Origin: Linnemannia hyalina
Lineage: Eukaryota; Mortierellomycota; Mortierellomycetes; Mortierellales; Mortierellaceae
Assembly: GCA_019671135.1 (NCBI GenBank)
Contig: JAHRHY010000011.1
Span: 1,488,001 to 1,552,000 of the forward strand
DNA: 64,000 nt
Direction: 5' to 3'
In this document: one piece after another, positions 12,216 to 24,421 of the stretch
Numbering within the stretch: position 1 is the first letter of the stretch
Layout: each line of letters starts with the position of its first letter
Position numbers and translations under genes: made by a program
Notes under the pieces: generated by a model
The model's input: only the letters and a program-made list of their open reading frames with translations
What the model was told of the DNA's origin: nothing
Databases searched by the model: none

Positions 12216-14612
12216 CTAGGGATCATGCAAGAAAAATAAAAAAAAGAAAGAAATTTTTACCTGAACGACCTCGGGCCAGGTAGCTTGGATCCTCGCAAAC
12301 AAATCTGGCTTGGTCCTCGCCAGAGCCGCAGGGTCCTCGGCCAAACAAACAAACGTCGTGACAACTCCACTGTCAATCACTGTACCGACCGTAAAGCAGA
12401 TCTGCAAACCCATCACAAAGCCCACAATAACCAACGCAATCGTCAACTGGTCATTGGCGTTAAACGCGGGCTTTGCAAAGTGAAGGTACAAGTATGTACC
12501 CAGTCCCGAAAGGAATCCAGAGAAGATGGCCGCCATGCCCCAGACGTTTCCGATAAGGTTATCGTTAATGATTTGTTCGATTCCCCTGTCCTGAATGATG
12601 GTCCATGTGTCGCGGGCGGCTTGCATGTAAGGCTTTCCGTAGATGGCGATTTGGGCGAACGCGTACTTGTTGATGAACTCGGCGATTCCTTGAAGACAGG
12701 AGAGGATACAGTCGATACAGCAGGCGACGAATGCCATGATACCGTCTCCATCCCCACGGGCCATGTTCGCAACAAACCTCAGCGTCTGGATGATCGCAAT
12801 GACCAGGGATCCAAAGCAGATAGATCCAAAGGAAGTTGTGCACGCGCGCTTCAAGGACTCGATGGTGGGTGACTTGGTCATACCCTGTGGGGATCCAGCC
12901 ATGAAGTAATAAGTCGCGAAGACTCCACAGATGGCCGTATGGACAATGTTAGACAGCACCTGGGAGGTCCAGTAGAACGAAAAGACGGCAAAGACGACGA
13001 GGACATAGAACAAAGCCGAGCGGTCGTTTCCAGAGGCGGTTCCAGAGTTGAAGTAGTAGTCGTAGACACCGGCAAAGACAAGGAGAAAGTAGATGCTGTA
13101 GGCGACTTGGGCGACGAGACCCAGGAACGAGACTGCGTAGGTCGCGGGGTAGTCGCGCGAGACCGAGGTCACTGTCTTCAACATCACACTAGAGAGATAA
13201 ATATCACAAAAAGTTATCACAGAGGTTAGAGGCGTGTATGAAAATAGCGCATTAGCGAAGGCTAGAGAGGAGATGCAGGCTTTGTTGTAAAATGAGCCGA
13301 TGGTGTATGGGTGTATGGGTATCAGTGGTTGTTTGTGAGCTTCGAAAAATCATGCAGGCGAAAGATATTCCGACGAGGAAGGGGAGGAAATTGAGAGAGC
13401 GAGAAACATGTACAAGGACCGCCTGGGTACGATGAATGTTCTACTATTTCAACTATGGTTTGCATCATAAGGCTGTGGCACAAGCAAACGCAAAAGCAAA
13501 AGCACCCTCCCGCGCCTTTTCAGCATATCGCCAGCGCCCTTGGAGAAACAAAAGTCCAAGACACCCCCATCTTGTTTCTTGGGGGGTTGAGGGAGAAGAG
13601 AAGAATAAGGAGGACGAGGGGGAGCGAAGGAAGGGGACGTTTTCCTGATGATGATGGTGTACTTTTTTTGTTTTTGTGTGCATGTCCGTTTGTTAGTGGG
13701 TATGGGCATTTACCTGGCAAAGGGGATGCGAGACTTCCAGGCGAACCACATGAAAGCGTAAAGGACTCCAAAGACAAGGGCGATGCCTCCAATAATCCAC
13801 ATGCGGAGATACAGGTAGTAGGCTGCCACTGCCAAGTACAACAAGATGCTCAACAACAACGTAGCCTACGTTAGTGAGAGAAAAAGTGCGCTGCTGGTTA
13901 GTTATTTGTAGCGAGAGAGAGAGAGAGAGTCGCCTGTGTTGAGTTTTTGTCGGTAAATTAGAGAGTCGATCGGGGTGTAATAAAAATAAAAAGGCAGCCT
14001 GTGAAAGAAGGTGCTCTTCTCCAGGGACAAACAGGAATACACAAAGTAACAAAATGGTACAACAAACAACTCAGAGAGACACACACATCCCATCCACAAT
14101 GCATGAATGGTACACTTTACCTTGATGACGAAGGTCGGGAAGGCAACCGTCAAAAAAAAGTAGGCCACACTAAAGATGGCACCTACACCGACAGAGATAC
14201 AAAGCGTAATCAACCCGCCCATCGAAAACAAACTTCCAATCCCCTTGGCACCCCCAGGACCCGACCCAGTCTTCAGCGCATTCGAAATAGCGAAATAACT
14301 CAAGACCACAAAACCCGCGAACTGGACTGCAAAGAGAATAGCGGCCCAGAGGTCATTGTATTTTGGTTTTGGGTTGAATTTGGTGGGCAGGCCAGAGTCT
14401 GGGTTGATAGAGCCGTCGTAGGTGGGTGGAGGCATGGGTTGTCCCTGAGGCGCGTAGTAGTTTTGTTGTTGTTCTGGAGGAGTGGGTTGGAGACCCCATT
14501 GGGTTTGCTGTTGGAGGGGCACGTATTGGGGCTGTGGTTGTGCGCCATAGTGGGGCTGTTGTTGGGGCTGAGGCGGGTAGTAGCCTGTGTTTGGTGGCGG
14601 GTAGTTGGACAT
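12216..14612 (-). CDS. PNS1: Choline-transporter-like (CTL) protein, Pns1 family
   Basis: Minus-strand exons are 14612-14121, 13865-13714 and 13188 down to ~12261, joined in frame by GT-AG introns. The N-terminus (~1-85) is a Pro/Gln/Tyr-rich cytosolic tail (YPPPNTGYYPPQ, YYAPQGQPMPPP). Then come PKYNDLWAAILFAVQFAGFV and about ten hydrophobic helices. The CTL signature follows: FYWTSQVLSNIVHTAICGVF, FGSICFGSLVIAIIQTLRFV, GFVMGLQICFTVGTVIDSGV and CLAEDPAALARTKPDLFARI. Yeast Pns1 and animal CTL proteins are plasma or organelle membrane proteins of the choline-transporter-like family; yeast Pns1 does not clearly transport choline. The 3' end is unresolved. The frame runs on past CAG at 12261 to a stop at 12216, but a GTAAAA donor sits there, and a small final exon after TTTCAG near 12182 is possible. 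About 520-540 residues. Confidence 0.88.
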
Positions 14613-15303
14613 GGCTGGCTTGTCCTGTTCCACTTGGAGATGAATGTAAGTAAGAGTGTGTGCTTTTTTGAGAGAGGAGAAGGAAGGAGATGTGGGAGAA
14701 GGGAGAAGGGAAGGGGTAGAAGGGAAGGGGACGAAGGAAAGGGAAGAGAGAAGAGGAGGGTGAGTGAAAAAGAACAAGAAGGAGAGAAAAGAAGGAGTGA
14801 AGACAAGAGAAGGAAAAACGTTTCTTTTTTATGCTAAAAATGGAAAAAGGAACGAAATAAGAGTGTTGTGGCGAATGCGAACAGACGAACCGCCACATTC
14901 AAAGGAAGAAGGAAGAAGAGAGAATTGTCGGAAAATGGGGCAGGGCAGGCACCATTGCATCATTTGAACAGTACAGTAGATATTTTTAGGGTTGTGAGTG
15001 TGTGTGTGTGTGTATACCAGGGAATCCAGTCCAAGTAGGTTGGAGGAAAGGACGAAAGCAATGAACAAGCTCCGTACACTTGCATACTGTTGTTTATAGC
15101 TTAAAATGAGGAGGATCATGATCACCAACAACGGTGCTTACGATGAGACGATGACAGGAAGCAGGTACATGAGACCTTTATTTTCATTCTCCTGCGTCTT
15201 GCCTTTTTGTTCCAGGCTGTGGACTGAGTGGAACAACATGTACAATAGGATCCACAGAGCTGATCCAGAGTGAATTGGCATCGTTAGATAGTATTTTTTT
15301 TTT
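14613..15303. other. Pns1 upstream region and Gemin6 3' flank
   Basis: Purine-rich on the plus strand (GGAGA/AGGAA runs, i.e. a CT-rich leader for the minus-strand Pns1 gene) with a short (GT)n run near 15000. No gene recognised. Confidence 0.5.
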
Positions 15304-16443
15304 TCAGGAGGTGGCGATGACTTTCTGGTTGTTGATATCATGCTCCCTTATCATCCCTTGGACCCGCTCGAGAATCACTTTATTGGGACAGTCGACAGAC
15401 GATGTGGTATAAGGCGGTTTGATCCGTACACCGCCTACCACCAGCTGGATCACCTCACCTTCTTCCTCTCCTGCTCCTTCTCTTCCTGTCATCTTCCATG
15501 GGATTCGTTGCTATGGAAAGTATAAACAAATGTGTTTTTTTTTTTACATTGGTGTGAAAAAGGGGGTGAGGGGTGAAGCGGACAATGATGCATCGAGCCT
15601 TCTTTCCTCTTCCTCCAGGGAATTTCAATGATGAGCTAAACAAAACTTACCGAGTCGAGCATGGTAATGATACTCTGCTTGCGGGACTCAATGTCGACAG
15701 GAGAGATGTTGGGAGGGGCTGGTAGACCTGCTAGAGCTTCCATCGTCTCTGTCGTCAAGCGACTACCCTCTAATGATGAAGTGTCTATGGTAACAAGGGT
15801 GAAAAAAAAGTTGATTGATGTGTTATTCTCTGTACTTATGGAAAAAATAAGCATGCACGATGGTGTTTCAGCCCTCTTTGAGTAAAGGCCCCAGCCGTCA
15901 TTTAGAAGTATGTATGTTTGTTTGTTTGTTTGTTTGTTATATTTTTTGTGCTTGTTCTCGTCGGCTTTTTACTACTAGTGATTTCCACTTACCAATGGAA
16001 AAGGATTTGAGCGCATGCTGACGGATCGCCACCATAGTTGGTCGTACCCTCTGCGTGCCCCCATTCGTAGCGAGAGTCACGTTTGACGTAGGTTGTTGGT
16101 TTGTAGAGAGTGACACCTGTGCCTGAGTCTGAGTCTGTGTGGGTTCTTGGTCCTGGGGCTTCCTGGCATCTTCAGGCAATGGAAGTTCTTGCTGTTGTTG
16201 TTCTTGTTGTTGTTGTTGTTCGCTCGTCTCTAATATCGTATCCTTTGCCTGCTCCGAACTCTGTTCCTGTATTGGTGTTGGTGTTGGTGGCACCTGGAGA
16301 ATAAGGAGCGTCAAGGTTTCTGGGTCGACATTGTAAAGGTTTCCTGAGAATGTCTTGCCATTAGCTAATGTCGCTTGGCAGGGGGATCCCAGGCTGTTGT
16401 AGATCTCGCGAAGGGTATGCCCACTGAACTTCCATTCAGACAT
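15304..16443 (-). CDS. GEMIN6: Gemin6 orthologue (SMN complex, Sm-fold protein)
   Basis: Exons 16443-15993, 15784-15651 and 15510-15304 splice to 263 residues. The N-terminal Sm-like fold reads MSEWKFSGHTLREIYNSLGS then TLANGKTFSGNLYNVDPET, with the same MSEW start as animal Gemin6. The middle has a Gln/Glu/Thr-rich insertion (~60-115) that animal Gemin6 lacks. A central helix block reads SPVDIESRKQSIITMLDS. The C-terminal block (VVGGVRIKPPYTTSSVDCPN then KVILERVQGMIREHD) matches the diagnostic PPY..C.S.N.IIL.RVQ.LI end of the family. In animals Gemin6 pairs with Gemin7 in the SMN complex that loads Sm rings onto snRNAs. It is divergent from the splicing factor gene at 16663, with 219 bp between start codons. 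Confidence 0.88.
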
Positions 16444-16662
16444 TGTCAGTGTGATGAGTGAAAAAGTGAAAGAATGGAGGAGGAGGAGGAGGAGGAGGGC
16501 TTTAGGGTGGCACGGCACTTTCTCGTTGTGCATCTCTTATACAAGTGACTGCTTGGCTGATTTGACTGTGCCCGAGTACAAGGCGAGGCAGGTTCGCTTA
16601 AACTTTTTGTCTCCTCTCTCTCTCTCTCCCCATTCCCTTCAGCATTCTCACGACGATTCACC

Positions 16663-18120
16663 ATGGCTGACCGCAAGGCTACCAACAAGTACTACCCACC
16701 CGACTGGGATCCCTCAAAGGTACAGAAATCGACTTCCACACATCAACTCGTTTCATACTAATCAGTTTTTGCGCGCAATGCACGTTCCAACAAACCCACG
16801 TTTCTGAAAACAAAATATTTTTTGTGGGAAACATACATAGGGCTCTATCAACAAGCATGTTGGACAACACCCACTGCGAGACAGAGCAAGGAAACTCGAC
16901 CAAGGAATCCTCATAGTGCGCTTCGAGTTGCCTTACTCCATCTGGTGCAACGGCTGCAACAAATCCGCCGCCACCGGTAACGGATCACATCCTGTTCCTT
17001 CGTTTCTTTTGTAATATGTGGTTGCGCTGGTACTGAATCAAATTTTGTCTTTATGAACACGTCGTTATTGTTTGTAGGTGTCCGATATAACGCAGAGAAG
17101 AAGACCATCGGGAAGTACTATTCGACACCGATCCTTAGCTTCCGGATGAAGTGCCATCACTGCTCAAGCTGGTTTGAGATCCAAACGGACCCCAAGGTAA
17201 TATCTCCACATTCAAATTAATTAGCATCGTCGCTAAAAATTTTTGTTCATGTTCATCGCCCTAACAATTCAAAACTTTCGGCAATACTATCTAAAAAAAA
17301 AAAATAGAACGCGGCATATAAAGTAACGGCAGGAGCAAGGCGTAAAACGGATGATTTTGCAGAAGCAGAAGACCGCGGGACCCTCAAAATCGATACACCT
17401 GAAGAATTCTCTCGACGCGCCAACGATAAATTCGCAAAACTCGAAAACTCTCGTCTCGATCATATCAACACCCTCCAAGCCGACGCCACAGTTCTCACTA
17501 AACTGCAACATATCAGCGACCGACAATGGAGTGACCCCTATGCGCTTTCACAGAAGCTGCGGAAGGAGTTTCGAATGGAGAGGGCAAAGATTAAGAGCTC
17601 AGAAGCGCTTGCGGACAGGATTGGGGTTGGGTTTAGGATCTTGCCTGAGAGTCAGGAGGATGCTGACGCGACAAAGTTGGTGGAGTTTGATGCTAGGGAA
17701 AAGGCGTTGATGATGCAGAGGTTGAAGGAGATAAAGTCCGGGAATCTGTTTGCGGCTGCCAAGAGTGCTCCCAAGAACCAACACCAGCAGAAGAATTGGA
17801 GCCGCGTTGCAACAGCAGAAGGAAGTAGTGTGACAGGCGGTCGCGGTGGAATCGGCGGATTGTCCAAGACGAGTACTCTCGTTGCTGCTACGGGATCTTC
17901 AGGATCAGGATCAGGATCGGACAAGGACAGGATCCTTCGATCCCTTGCATCGACTGTCAAGGCCAACACTCAGCTCCAAGTCGACCCCTTCCTCAATGTT
18001 GGATCTTCAGCGTCGTCCAAGTCCTCATCTGCCTTGACAGCAACACCACCTTTGACATCTTCCAAACCACTGCCGCTTGTCGCATATGGCGACGACGATG
18101 ACGACGATGACGACGATTAA
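16663..18120 (+). CDS. SAF4: CCDC130/Saf4 (Yju2-related) splicing factor
   Basis: Exons 16663-16719, 16841-16976, 17078-17196 and 17308-18120 give 374 residues. The start NKYYPPDWDPSK, followed by HPLRDRARKLDQGILIVRFE, distinguishes CCDC130/Saf4 from Yju2/CCDC94. Two CxxC pairs (WCNGC and KCHHCSSWF) form the zinc site around GVRYNAEKKTIGKYYSTPI. QTDPKNAAYKVTAGARRK completes the conserved core. The C-terminal third is basic/Ser-rich and ends in a poly-Asp stretch. Members associate with the catalytically activated spliceosome. Four exons are joined by introns of 101-121 nt. It shares a bidirectional promoter with Gemin6 and converges with the HD-domain gene (148 bp between stops). Confidence 0.9.
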
Positions 18121-18267
18121 ACAGGAGTTTCGTTCATCGACCATTGGCGAACCTTCTTTGTAAGATATATATTTTTTTGTGCTTGTATGATTCTAAAATG
18201 AAGCAATGACGAAAGGGATACTATGAGGGGTGTGATATCGAAGAGTCGGGTGAAAAAAATGGCGCAT

Positions 18268-19760
18268 TTAGGACTTGATGGCACGGTGTTGTGCACGCTC
18301 GGCCTCCAACTCATCGACCCATCCTGTGACCATAGGATGCTTGAACTTGCCGCGCGTTCCTGCGAAAAAGTCCTCCAACGTCACATCTTCGGCTATAGTG
18401 AAAAGAAAGCATTTAAGGTATCAGACTTGAGAAAAAACAAAGTGGCAGGATGGCAGCAAAAAAAACAAGGAGGAGGATCTTACACTTTTCGTATTCGAGA
18501 GCCTGCATGATCATCTCAAACTTGTCAAAGTCCTTGACCAAGAGAGCCTCAGGAGTGGCAGCAGCCTCGTATTCCTCCCAGAGTCCAGAGATCTCCTGTG
18601 CCTGGTCGCTCCATCCCAGCAATTCGCGGCAAAGGTGATGCATCGCATTCTAACAATCGAACAAAATAACGCCACAAAAAACGTACTTCCCGTTAGCTAA
18701 CTAATCTTCAAGTCCGATCTGTGAATCCTTGTACGAAGAATCTCACGACACTGAACGCCCCCAACTGCGGCAGAAAAGAACAAGATATGACATACCCTCT
18801 CCTGAGTATGCTTGTCCTCGATAGTGACGCCGTCATAGGGAGTAATATCGCCGACAAGACTCTCGGCAAGATCGTGCACGATCGCCATCTTGATACACCT
18901 GTCCTTGTTCACGCCGGCCGTCTTTTCGTCAATCAACATGGCCATGATGCCCATCCTGTACATGTGGTCTGCGATCGACTCTGCAGGCTTGATCCCGTTG
19001 TTGACCCATCCTGTTCTCTTTGTGCGCTATTATCGAGTTAAACAATTGCCAAGAGTGACGATGGATGTTAGAGTGAGAGGGAGACAAACCCAACGTATGT
19101 ATGCATATATGGCTCCCCCGATTTGAATGCAAATCTCATATGAGGTAACTTTCACAATGTTTTGGAAAAAAAAAGATGCGCGTTTGCTTTGAGAAACAGT
19201 GATGAAGTTACCTTGAGCTTTTCGACGATGTGCAGGAATTGAAGGGTGCCCTTGACGGATTGGGTCTTGGTCTTGTGGTTGGGTCCATCGCGATTCAGGC
19301 TGCTGTTCAGCTCTGTCATGCGTGCCACCACGCTGGCTAAAAATTGATTATTCCGTCAATTATGTCATCGCGTAAGTAAAAAAGTCATGTCCATTCGATC
19401 CTGGTTGTAACCTTCACAAGTACTTCGAACTAGCTGGTCAGAACTTAATCCAGGAAGGCGAGGAAAACGCAAGTATTATCAAACGAACATACCATCGTCA
19501 GGAGTGCCCTCCATAATCTCGATAAGTTCACCATCGTTCAAGAGTCGGGGGTCGGTAACGAGTTCACCGCCACGATCCAAACGGAGCAACGAAATCGGTA
19601 CGGATTGAGGAAAGCTCGCGACATTCCTTGCATCGTCGGAGAGCTGTTTGTTGTCAGTGCCGGGAAGGATACGGATCGAGTTGTCGTAGACTGCACCGTG
19701 GTATTGCAGTTTGACTACGGGCGAAGGGGGGATCTGGGGGCTGCCGAGCAAGTTGTCCAT
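18268..19760 (-). CDS. HDDC2: HDDC2/YfbR-type HD-domain 5'-deoxynucleotidase with N-terminal extension
   Basis: Five exons, 19760-19493, 19336-19212, 19026-18796, 18649-18484 and 18392-18268, give 304 residues with all phases consistent. The HD domain is complete: LQFLHIVEKLKRTKRTGWV, SIADHMYRMGIMAML (His152), MAIVHDLAESLVGDITPYD (His182-Asp183) and LLVKDFDKFEMIMQALEYE (Asp250). It ends DFFAGTRGKFKHP..ELEAER as in human HDDC2 and yeast YGL101W/YBR242W. These enzymes dephosphorylate deoxyribonucleoside 5'-monophosphates. Unusual is exon 1: ~89 residues (KLQYHGAVYDNSIRIL, SIL-type strands and LLNDGELIEIMEG) joined in frame ahead of the HD core. Human HDDC2 lacks it, and it looks like a small beta-rich domain. 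An internal start at MTELNSS in exon 2 is the alternative. Confidence 0.87.
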
Positions 19761-20737
19761 GGTTATTGATTCTGCTTTGGTTATTCGAATGTGTTGAAGG
19801 TGAGAAAGTTGAATTGGTCGTGGTGGTAGCGATGGTTTCCTTTGTGGGTGATTTTGGTGGGTGTCGGGGTTTTGGAGGTGGTTAATGAAAGTAAAGGGAA
19901 AAAGAAGAAATTGAATGAGCACAAGACCGCGAACTCTCTTGCATGCATCCGTTGCAAACTCGACCACGGTCACCTGATTAGATCCGAGAAAAGGTGGCTG
20001 AGAGAAAAACGTCATTTTTTGCGGGGGTGGGTGGATCCACTTTTTTTTTTTTGCTCTCTCGCTCTCGTACGACGAAGGGGCGTAAACCAAAAGGCAAAAT
20101 GGGTCAGGACGATAAGAACAGTAGGGGTAAAGAAAGGTGGTCGCCCACAAAATGACCGAGCTATGAGCACAAGTAGTCAGAATGAACCAGGTGGATAAGG
20201 CAAACTGATTATTGTCTCTCCCATCTGCAGGAGAACCAAGTGATCATTTGTGGGGATGGAGACACAAGATGACTGTGGAATGAAAGATACTTTAAACAAA
20301 AACAATTGATAACGAAGTGGGTGGAGAAGAATGTACTCTCTCCATGGTAATTAGTGTTGAAGAGGAGGAGGAAGTGGGGCCAGGATCCATTTTTCATTTC
20401 ATTGTCGAGTCGAGGGTGCTTGGCCCCTTCTTTTAAGGACGACAAGTCCCTTTGAATGTCCGCAGTCCGCGTCAGCCACCTTTTCTCGCAGTATAAAAGC
20501 CTGCTCGATTTGCTTCTCCTCTCTTTTTGTCTTTTGTTCGTTTTTCTTTTTTTCGGGGGTCTTTTTTTTTGTCTGGCGGATAACCCTTCACACACCTCTC
20601 CACTCCCACCCACCAACACACTCCAAACACACACACACACACACACACTCCCCTATTACTACTACACACACATACAAAAACTCATTCCATTCCATTCCAC
20701 TTCCATTCACACTCATTCAAGAAGAATCCCTGATTCA
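19761..20737. promoter_or_regulatory. Divergent intergenic region between HDDC2-like and AMP deaminase genes
   Basis: Just under 1 kb between two head-to-head nucleotide-metabolism genes. It contains a TATA box for AMP deaminase (20492-20499), a CT-rich tract and a (CA)n run near 20625-20650 in the presumed 5' leader. No gene recognised. Confidence 0.55.
20492..20499 (+). promoter_or_regulatory. TATA box of AMP deaminase gene
   Basis: TATAAAAG, 239 bp upstream of the ATG at 20738, followed by a pyrimidine-rich leader as expected of a fungal promoter. Confidence 0.6.
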
Positions 20738-23700
20738 ATGTGCAACCACCACCGCGACGTGCTCGATGCTATCCGCGCCGAGGAGGAAGAGGCAGCCGCC
20801 GTCCAGGCTCAGGGTCAAGACCAAGAGAACCACGAGGCCCCTCCCCGCTCCGAGTCGCCCAAGGAGGACTCGTTCGAGATCCCCGACAACCGCGCCGACC
20901 TGGACGAGTCCAAGGCCACGGACCATGGCCCCCTCGAGCATGAGCACACGCCTTACTTCTCGTACCATACGGAGAAGGCATTGAAGCTTGTAAGTGCCAC
21001 GTTTGTTTCTGTTATGTTTGTTATGTCTGTGTATGCATTGTCTCACTTTGTGTGTCCTGTGGGCGAAGTTCATCTGTCCATCCGTCTCACTCTCACGCAC
21101 ACACAAGCCATGTATGGAGAGATGAGAGATGTGTGCTGCATATCAATTATGCTTTCCCACGCTTAGCATATTCCCTCTTTTGTCTACCAAGAAATCTTAA
21201 TTTATCTTATTGCCATCATCCACACTCACTCACACTCCACACATTAAACTAACAATGTCAATTGGTTGTTTCAATTATCATTAGGAGGACAACAAGTACC
21301 TGGCCCACGAGACACACACTCCCTCCAAGCCCCTCGCTGGCCTGCCCACCCTCCCCAAGAACAACAAGGCCGCCATGCTCTTCGACACCACACCCGAGAA
21401 CCTGCGCAAGCTCGACGCCGACGCAGGCATCTTGGAAGAGTCCAAGGCCGAGGAGAACACGAAGCCCAACTTTGCCCCCAACGACGAGATCACCCTCGAA
21501 CTCCAGTCGCTCTACACCAACTTCCAAAAGTGTCTCGACCTCCGTGAAAAGTACATGAAGGTCTCATGCCAGCGCGTCGGTGATAACCCCATCGACAAGG
21601 ACGACTGGGTCATCTACCCTCCTCCCCCACCCCCTTCCTGGCCCATTACCGAGAACAAGGGCCGCGTCACCGATGGTCCTGACAGCATCGGAAGTGACTT
21701 TGTCCGCGAAGAATGCAAGATACCCGGTCCTTGCGACTTTGTCTATGAGATGGACGACACCGGTGTTTACCAGGTAAACAAAACGGCTTATATCATTCTC
21801 ACAATCCTTGTTGTTCTAATTAATTAATTCGATACATCCACTTCCTCTACTAACATCCCTCGTTACTGCTCTCATTTTTTTCATTCTGCATCTGACATAG
21901 GTCTATGAGAGCCAGGATCACCATGCCAAGAAACAACCCATTGTCCAAGTGCCCAAGCCCAAGGAGTATTTCCAGGATCTGGACTTTGTCCTCTCCGTGA
22001 TCTCGGACGGCCCCACCAAGAGCTTTGCCTTCCGTCGCCTCAAGTACCTCGAGAGCAAGTGGAACATGTACATCCTTTTGAACGAGTACGAGGAGTTGGC
22101 CGAGGCCAAGCGTGTGCCCCATCGTGACTTTTACAATGTCCGTAAGGTCGATACTCACGTCCACCACAGCTCCTGCATGAACCAGAAGCATTTACTCCGC
22201 TTCATCAAGTCCAAGATGCGCAAGACCCCCAAGGACGTCGTTATCTTCCGTGACGGCAAGGACCTTACCCTAGAGGAGGTCTTCCAGTCCTTGAACCTCA
22301 CCGCCTACGACCTCAGCATCGACACCATGGACATGCACGTAAGTTATTACTTCTCTGCATCGTGAATGTTATCTTCAAGTGCATTTGTTAATCCATCGAG
22401 ATTCTTTATCTTTTACGCTCACAGGCTCACAAGGACTCGTTCCACCGGTTCGACAAGTTCAACTTGAAGTACAACCCCATTGGCGAGTCCCGTCTCCGTG
22501 AGATCTTTATGAAGACTGACAACAAGATTCAAGGTCGCTACCTGGCCGACATTACCAAGGAGGTCTTCTCGGATCTGGAGCAGAGCAAATACCAGATGGC
22601 TGAGTACCGTATCTCGATCTACGGTCGTGCCGAAAATGAGTGGGATAAGCTGGCTGACTGGGTGGTCAACAACCAGTTGTTCTCGCCCAACGTTCGTTGG
22701 TTGATCCAGGTCCCCCGTCTGTACAACGTCTACAAGGCTACCAAGACGGTCGAAAACTTTGAGCAAGTCATCTCGAACATCTTCAAGCCTTTGTTCGAGG
22801 TCACCAAGGACCCTACCAGCCACCCCAACCTCCACATCTTCCTCCAGAGAGTCATTGGTTTCGACTCTGTCGATGATGAGTCCAAGGCCGAGCGTCGTAT
22901 CTACAAGAAATACCCTTACCCCCGCGTCTGGAACACTGCCATGAACCCTCCCTACAGTTACTACATCTACTACATGTTTGCCAACATGACCTCCCTCAAC
23001 CGTTTCCGCCAGCAGCGTGGCTACAGTAAGTCCTCCTCTTGCCATTTACTGTCCGCTATTTCTACATGTAACTGCCTATTCATTTAATAACCTTTCCCTT
23101 TTTTCCTTCGAATGATAGACACGTTCGTGTTCAGACCTCACTGTGGTGAAGCAGGAGACACTGATCACTTGACTTCGGCCTTCTTGACGTCGTTCGGTAT
23201 CTCTCACGGAATCTTGTTGCGCAAGGTCCCCGCCCTCCAGTACCTGTTCTACCTGACCCAGATGGGTATCGCCATGTCGCCACTGTCCAACAACGCCCTG
23301 TTCCTGGACTATGAGCGCAACCCCTTCCCAGCTTTCTTCCACCGTGGTCTCAACGTCAGCTTGAGTACTGACGATCCCCTCCAGTTCCATTTCACCAAAG
23401 AGCCCCTCATCGAGGAGTACAGTGTTGCTGCCCAGGTAAGCATTCCCTTTTAACATGTTTTTCGTCTGCAGCATTGTGCTATGTGTCATGACAACGAAGA
23501 TGTGCTAATATTTTTACTTTTGAATTAAATAGATCTGGAAGTTGTCGGGAGCAGATATGTGCGAGATTTCAAGGAACTCTGTGGCCCACTCTGGTTTCGA
23601 GAACAAGATCAAAAAGCACTGGATCGGCAAGAAGTGGTACCTCCCCGGTGTCCAGGGTAACGACATGGAGAAGACCAACGTCCCCAACATCCGTGTTGCC

Positions 23701-24171
23701 TTCCGTCACGAGACCCTCCGGGAGGAACTCGATATGCTCCAACGCTACTCTCAGTTGGCCCATCCTCCCATGTTCACGACCGCCCATCTCGATTTGAGCA
23801 AGCGCATGGCGTCTAGTGCTGCGTCACCTGCGCTTTTCGCGTTCGCTAGTGCTCATGGCGGATCTGCTACGCCCAACTCTCCCTTTGCGTTGAACCCTCA
23901 GGCCAGCAGCAGCTCGGTGTTGAGTGAGATCTCAGATATGAACTTGGTCCAAACCCACCCGCATTTGCCTAAGGCTTCAATGGATACTGTCTATGAGACT
24001 GATGGTGGATTGCACACTAATGTGATGACGGTTGCGCATCAATTGGGGATGCTGTCTGTCGTCGCTGGTGTTTCAGAGATGGCTGAGCGTGCTGCGGCCA
24101 AGAAGCGCGAGAGGAAACGTCTTGCGGCTGAGCAGAAGATTGATGGGGAGGAGTTGGATTCCAAGGAGTAG
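20738..24171 (+). CDS. AMD1: AMP deaminase
   Basis: Six exons (20738-20989, 21285-21773, 21901-22338, 22425-23025, 23119-23435, 23533-24171) encode 911 residues. It converts AMP to IMP and ammonia. The N-terminal ~210 residues are acidic and poorly conserved. The catalytic TIM barrel carries the metal site [20 protein letters not shown], then [39 protein letters not shown], and the hallmark [17 protein letters not shown] with [19 protein letters not shown]. All key His/Asp residues are intact. Conserved text continues to [19 protein letters not shown] and [13 protein letters not shown]; a Ser/Ala-rich and basic tail follows. AMP deaminase lowers AMP and in oleaginous fungi is thought to act upstream of lipid accumulation by slowing AMP-dependent isocitrate dehydrogenase; that link is general knowledge, not seen here. 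Confidence 0.96.
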
Positions 24172-24266
24172 AGTTCCCTCGCTTTTTTTTTCTTTTCTGC
24201 TTTTGTTGTTTATTTCTTTTCTTTGTTTTGTTTCCTTTCTTGTAATACCTCTCGTTTTTTTTTCCT

Positions 24267-24272
24267 AATAAA
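24267..24272 (+). terminator. Polyadenylation signal of AMP deaminase
   Basis: AATAAA 96 bp after the stop codon, in a T-rich context. Confidence 0.55.
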
Positions 24273-24421
24273 ACAATATCTCAAAAAAAAAAGTTGCGCG
24301 TTTTTTTAGTGAGTTTGAGAAAGGGGATGTGGGATATGGCTTTATTATGTATGTTTTATATGAATGGGATGGATGATGATGGGAAAGAGATGAACAGATG
24401 CATAAAAAGGCGGGAACACGT

